Shown here one piece after another: positions 45,301 to 46,286 of a stretch of DNA of 46,286 bases; the first letter of the stretch is position 1; every line of letters starts with the position of its first letter. The stretch covers positions 25,138-71,423 of the forward strand of contig NZ_KE387021.1 of assembly GCF_000430025.1 (NCBI RefSeq). Reading direction: 5' to 3'. This DNA comes from Flavobacterium suncheonense GH29-5 = DSM 17707 (GTDB lineage Bacteria > Bacteroidota > Bacteroidia > Flavobacteriales > Flavobacteriaceae). Both the position numbers and the translations under genes were made by a program. Under the pieces are notes generated by a model that saw nothing but the letters and a program-made list of their open reading frames with translations, searched no databases and was not told where the DNA came from.

Positions 45301-46286
45301 TGCCGGAACATCAGCACTACAGGCGACAGTTACATCAGCCGGTGCTTGAGGCAATACTGGAGAAGAAGTATCAGCAACATTAATTGTCTGACTTACAGAT
45401 GAAGTGTTACCACAACCATCTGTAAAAGTCCAGATTCTTGTGATTGTATAAGAACTGGCACAATTACCGGAAGTAATACTGTCAACACCAGACACAGTAA
45501 TGGAACCGTTACAATTATCAGTAGCTGTTAAAGAAATCATAGCCGGAACCAATCCTGAACAAGCCACAGTTATATCAGCCGGAGCAGGAGGTGCTACAGG
45601 CGGAATGTTGTCGTTCACGGTAATAGTTTGTGAAGCCGTAGAACTATTACCACAAGAATCTGTAAAAGTCCAAGTGCGAACAATCACGTAGGAATTAGGA
45701 CAACTTCCCGGAGTTACCACATCGTTTGGTACACCGGTTACGCTTCCGCCACAATTATCGTTAGCGGTAAGTACAGCCGCAGTCGGTACCAAAGAAGAAC
45801 AAGCCACAGTTATGTTAGCCGGAGCTGCCGGAGCAACTGGCGGAATATTATCGTTCACGGTAATAGTTTGTGAAGCCGTAGAGCTATTACCACAAGAATC
45901 TGTGAAAGTCCAAGTGCGTACAATCACGTAGGAATTAGGACAGCTTCCCGGAGTTACGACATCATTCGGTACACCGGTTACACTTCCGCCACAATTATCG
46001 TTAGCGGTAAGTACGGCAGCTGTTGGTACTAATGAAGAACAACTTACGGTAATATTAGCCGGAGCAGAAGGTGCTACAGGCGGAATATTATCGTTCACGG
46101 TAATAGTTTGTGAAGCCGTAGAGCTATTACCACAAGAATCTGTGAAAGTCCAAGTACGTAAAATTGTATATGAATTAGGACAGCTTCCCGGAATTACCAC
46201 ATCGTTTGGTACACCGGTTACGCTTCCGCCACAATTATCGTTAGCGGTAAGTACGGCAGCTGTTGGTACTAATGAGGAACAACTTA
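42340..46286 (-). CDS. Giant SprB-like repeat adhesin with T9SS type B sorting domain (5' end beyond window)
   Basis: The frame is open from 42340 to the window end, so at least 1,315 residues are visible and the N-terminus is missing; the first internal GTG at 46200 is not a true start. It has at least 13 tandem HYR-like modules of about 80 aa, each with four Cys (in ITVAC, DNC, GxC and DxCGN contexts) and ending in SQTI-V-D-IAPV. A divergent last module follows, then a linker and a gliding-motility-type C-terminal sorting domain (NVFNAVSPNHDGLND, KIYNRWGILVYDENGY, LPDGTYFYILKY). It should be secreted by the T9SS and displayed on the surface. Confidence 0.93.
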   Translation of the reverse strand, partial: SCSSLVPTAAVLTANDNCGGSVTGVPNDVVIPGSCPNSYTILRTWTFTDSCGNSSTASQTITVNDNIPPVAPSAPANITVSCSSLVPTAAVLTANDNCGGSVTGVPNDVVTPGSCPNSYVIVRTWTFTDSCGNSSTASQTITVNDNIPPVAPAAPANITVACSSLVPTAAVLTANDNCGGSVTGVPNDVVTPGSCPNSYVIVRTWTFTDSCGNSSTASQTITVNDNIPPVAPPAPADITVACSGLVPAMISLTATDNCNGSITVSGVDSITSGNCASSYTITRIWTFTDGCGNTSSVSQTINVADTSSPVLPQAPADVTVACSADVPAMISLTATDTCAGPITSVGVDTITPGSCPNSYVITRTWTFGDLCGNTSSVSQTITVNDNIAPVAPAAPANVTVSCSAEVPAMISLTANDNCQGEITVQGTDSITPGDCVNSFVVVRTWTFVDACGNTSSVSQTITVDDNVAPVPPSPPVKLEISCSSEVPAMISLTAIDNCSGPITVPGVDSIAPGDCPNSFVITRTWTFTDACGNTAVISQLIEVEDTVAPVVPEAPADVTIACGTEIPAMISLTATDNCQGDITAEGVDTITPGQCVNSYVITRTWTFVDACGNTSSVSQTINVNDTIAPVIPEAPADVTVACGTEIPAMISLTATDNCQDPITVEGVDAITPGACANSYIVTRTWTFVDACGNTSSVSQTINVNDTIAPVIPEAPADVTVACGSEVPAMITLTATDNCQDPITVEGVDTITPGACANSYVVTRTWTFVDACGNTSSVSQTINVNDTIAPVVPEAPADVTVACGSEIPAMISLTATDNCQDPITVEGVDTITPGDCPNSYVVTRTWTFVDACGNTSSVSQTINVNDTIAPVVPEAPADVTVACGSEVPAMITLTATDNCQDPITVEGVDTITPGACANSYVVTRTWTFVDACGNTSSVSQTINVSDTIAPELPPAPVDITVSCSGDVPPSIWLTATDNCGVEITVLGEDSSTSIAEGTCINSYIITRTWTFTDACGNTSSIAQIITVHDEIAPILEDEDFQSEMTVTCTNIPDMPELNFTDNCGGSVTVESSQEIANEVQDENNLIISYDIIRTWTATDTCGNSTVITQTIHVTVGDTFNAGTKELCSNDSANASYNLNQLLTDLVSEDELDGTWTIENAGFESALQGSILNVTALPVGYYTLVYNLDTNDSFCPRKYEFYLHVLDDCGVLAECSINVFNAVSPNHDGLNDIFYIDGITCYAENNVKIYNRWGILVYDENGYNNADISFNGVSEGRSTLNRGEELPDGTYFYILKYKSNETGNWLDKSGYLYLNR
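43201..46286 (-). repeat. 240-bp tandem coding repeats within the giant adhesin gene
   Basis: The coding repeats recur every 240 bp, apart from one 9-bp insertion near 43300-43330. The block from about 43440 to 44640 is nearly identical between copies, whereas flanking copies diverge. Segment 43461-43672 is identical to the one 480 bp away (43941-44152), showing recent homogenisation or a two-unit duplication. Confidence 0.95.

Noticed and set aside
43201..46286. CRISPR-like 240-bp periodic repeat
   Set aside because: The periodicity is fully explained by an open reading frame of tandem 80-aa protein modules.

Overview
The window is a chromosomal segment from a flavobacterium (Bacteroidota, Flavobacteriaceae; a Flavobacterium-like genus is the best guess). 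Evidence for this is the moderate-to-low GC, promoters of the Bacteroidota type (TTG about 19 bp upstream of TAnnTTTG), the scarcity of Shine-Dalgarno sequences, and a type IX secretion/gliding-type gene set (a PorP/SprF-like protein, a PorE-like OmpA protein, and a giant repeat protein with a type B sorting domain). Typical flavobacterial families such as DUF5723, DUF2490 and PepSY-like proteins also point this way. No tRNA or rRNA was seen; the one RNA gene recognised is the small bacterial SRP RNA.

Layout. 1-6.5 kb: comM/yifB (+), then a minus-strand run of panB, an RluA-type pseudouridine synthase, a DUF5723 protein, a membrane protein and a zinc metallopeptidase. 6.6-15.7 kb: a secreted NTF2-like protein, L-serine dehydratase, a beta-propeller-like protein, a polytopic membrane protein, dnaK with a sigma-54-like upstream element, a HopJ-family protein and a glutaminyl cyclase-like lipoprotein. 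15.8-22.2 kb: SRP RNA, dipeptide epimerase, a small secreted protein, an SDR oxidoreductase, an FSA/transaldolase-type enzyme, a cysteine-less thioredoxin-fold lipoprotein and an ABC-F ATPase. 22.3-29.4 kb: a DUF1801 protein, a TPR protein, a two-component system beside PepSY and DUF2490 genes, a VOC protein, and a DoxX-like/ECF sigma pair.

29.4-31.4 kb is the most accessory-looking part. An AT-rich single gene carrying a HEPN-type RNxxxH motif is bracketed by inverted GTTAGCAGCC repeats. Next to it is an XRE-like regulator gene whose upstream region has three TTGTAATCAA boxes spaced exactly 40 bp apart. 31.4-34.8 kb: OsmC, pirin and isochorismatase-family genes, a small GNAT protein and a second pirin. 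34.9-39.3 kb: pyrR-like, pyrB, an STAS-like small protein with rnz, pdxH and a CAP-domain lipoprotein. 39.4-46.3 kb: a three-gene minus-strand T9SS locus, whose first gene is a giant 4-Cys-per-repeat protein running off the window edge.

The least expected structure lies between genes. Many intergenic gaps are filled with degenerate tandem repeats in strict 7-bp or 8-bp register (AGGGAAA, ATCCCTT, ACTGnnn, AGATTGAA, TTTGATGG types). They often begin at or inside a stop codon, and one array appears to have been translated into the C-terminus of the PyrR-like protein.
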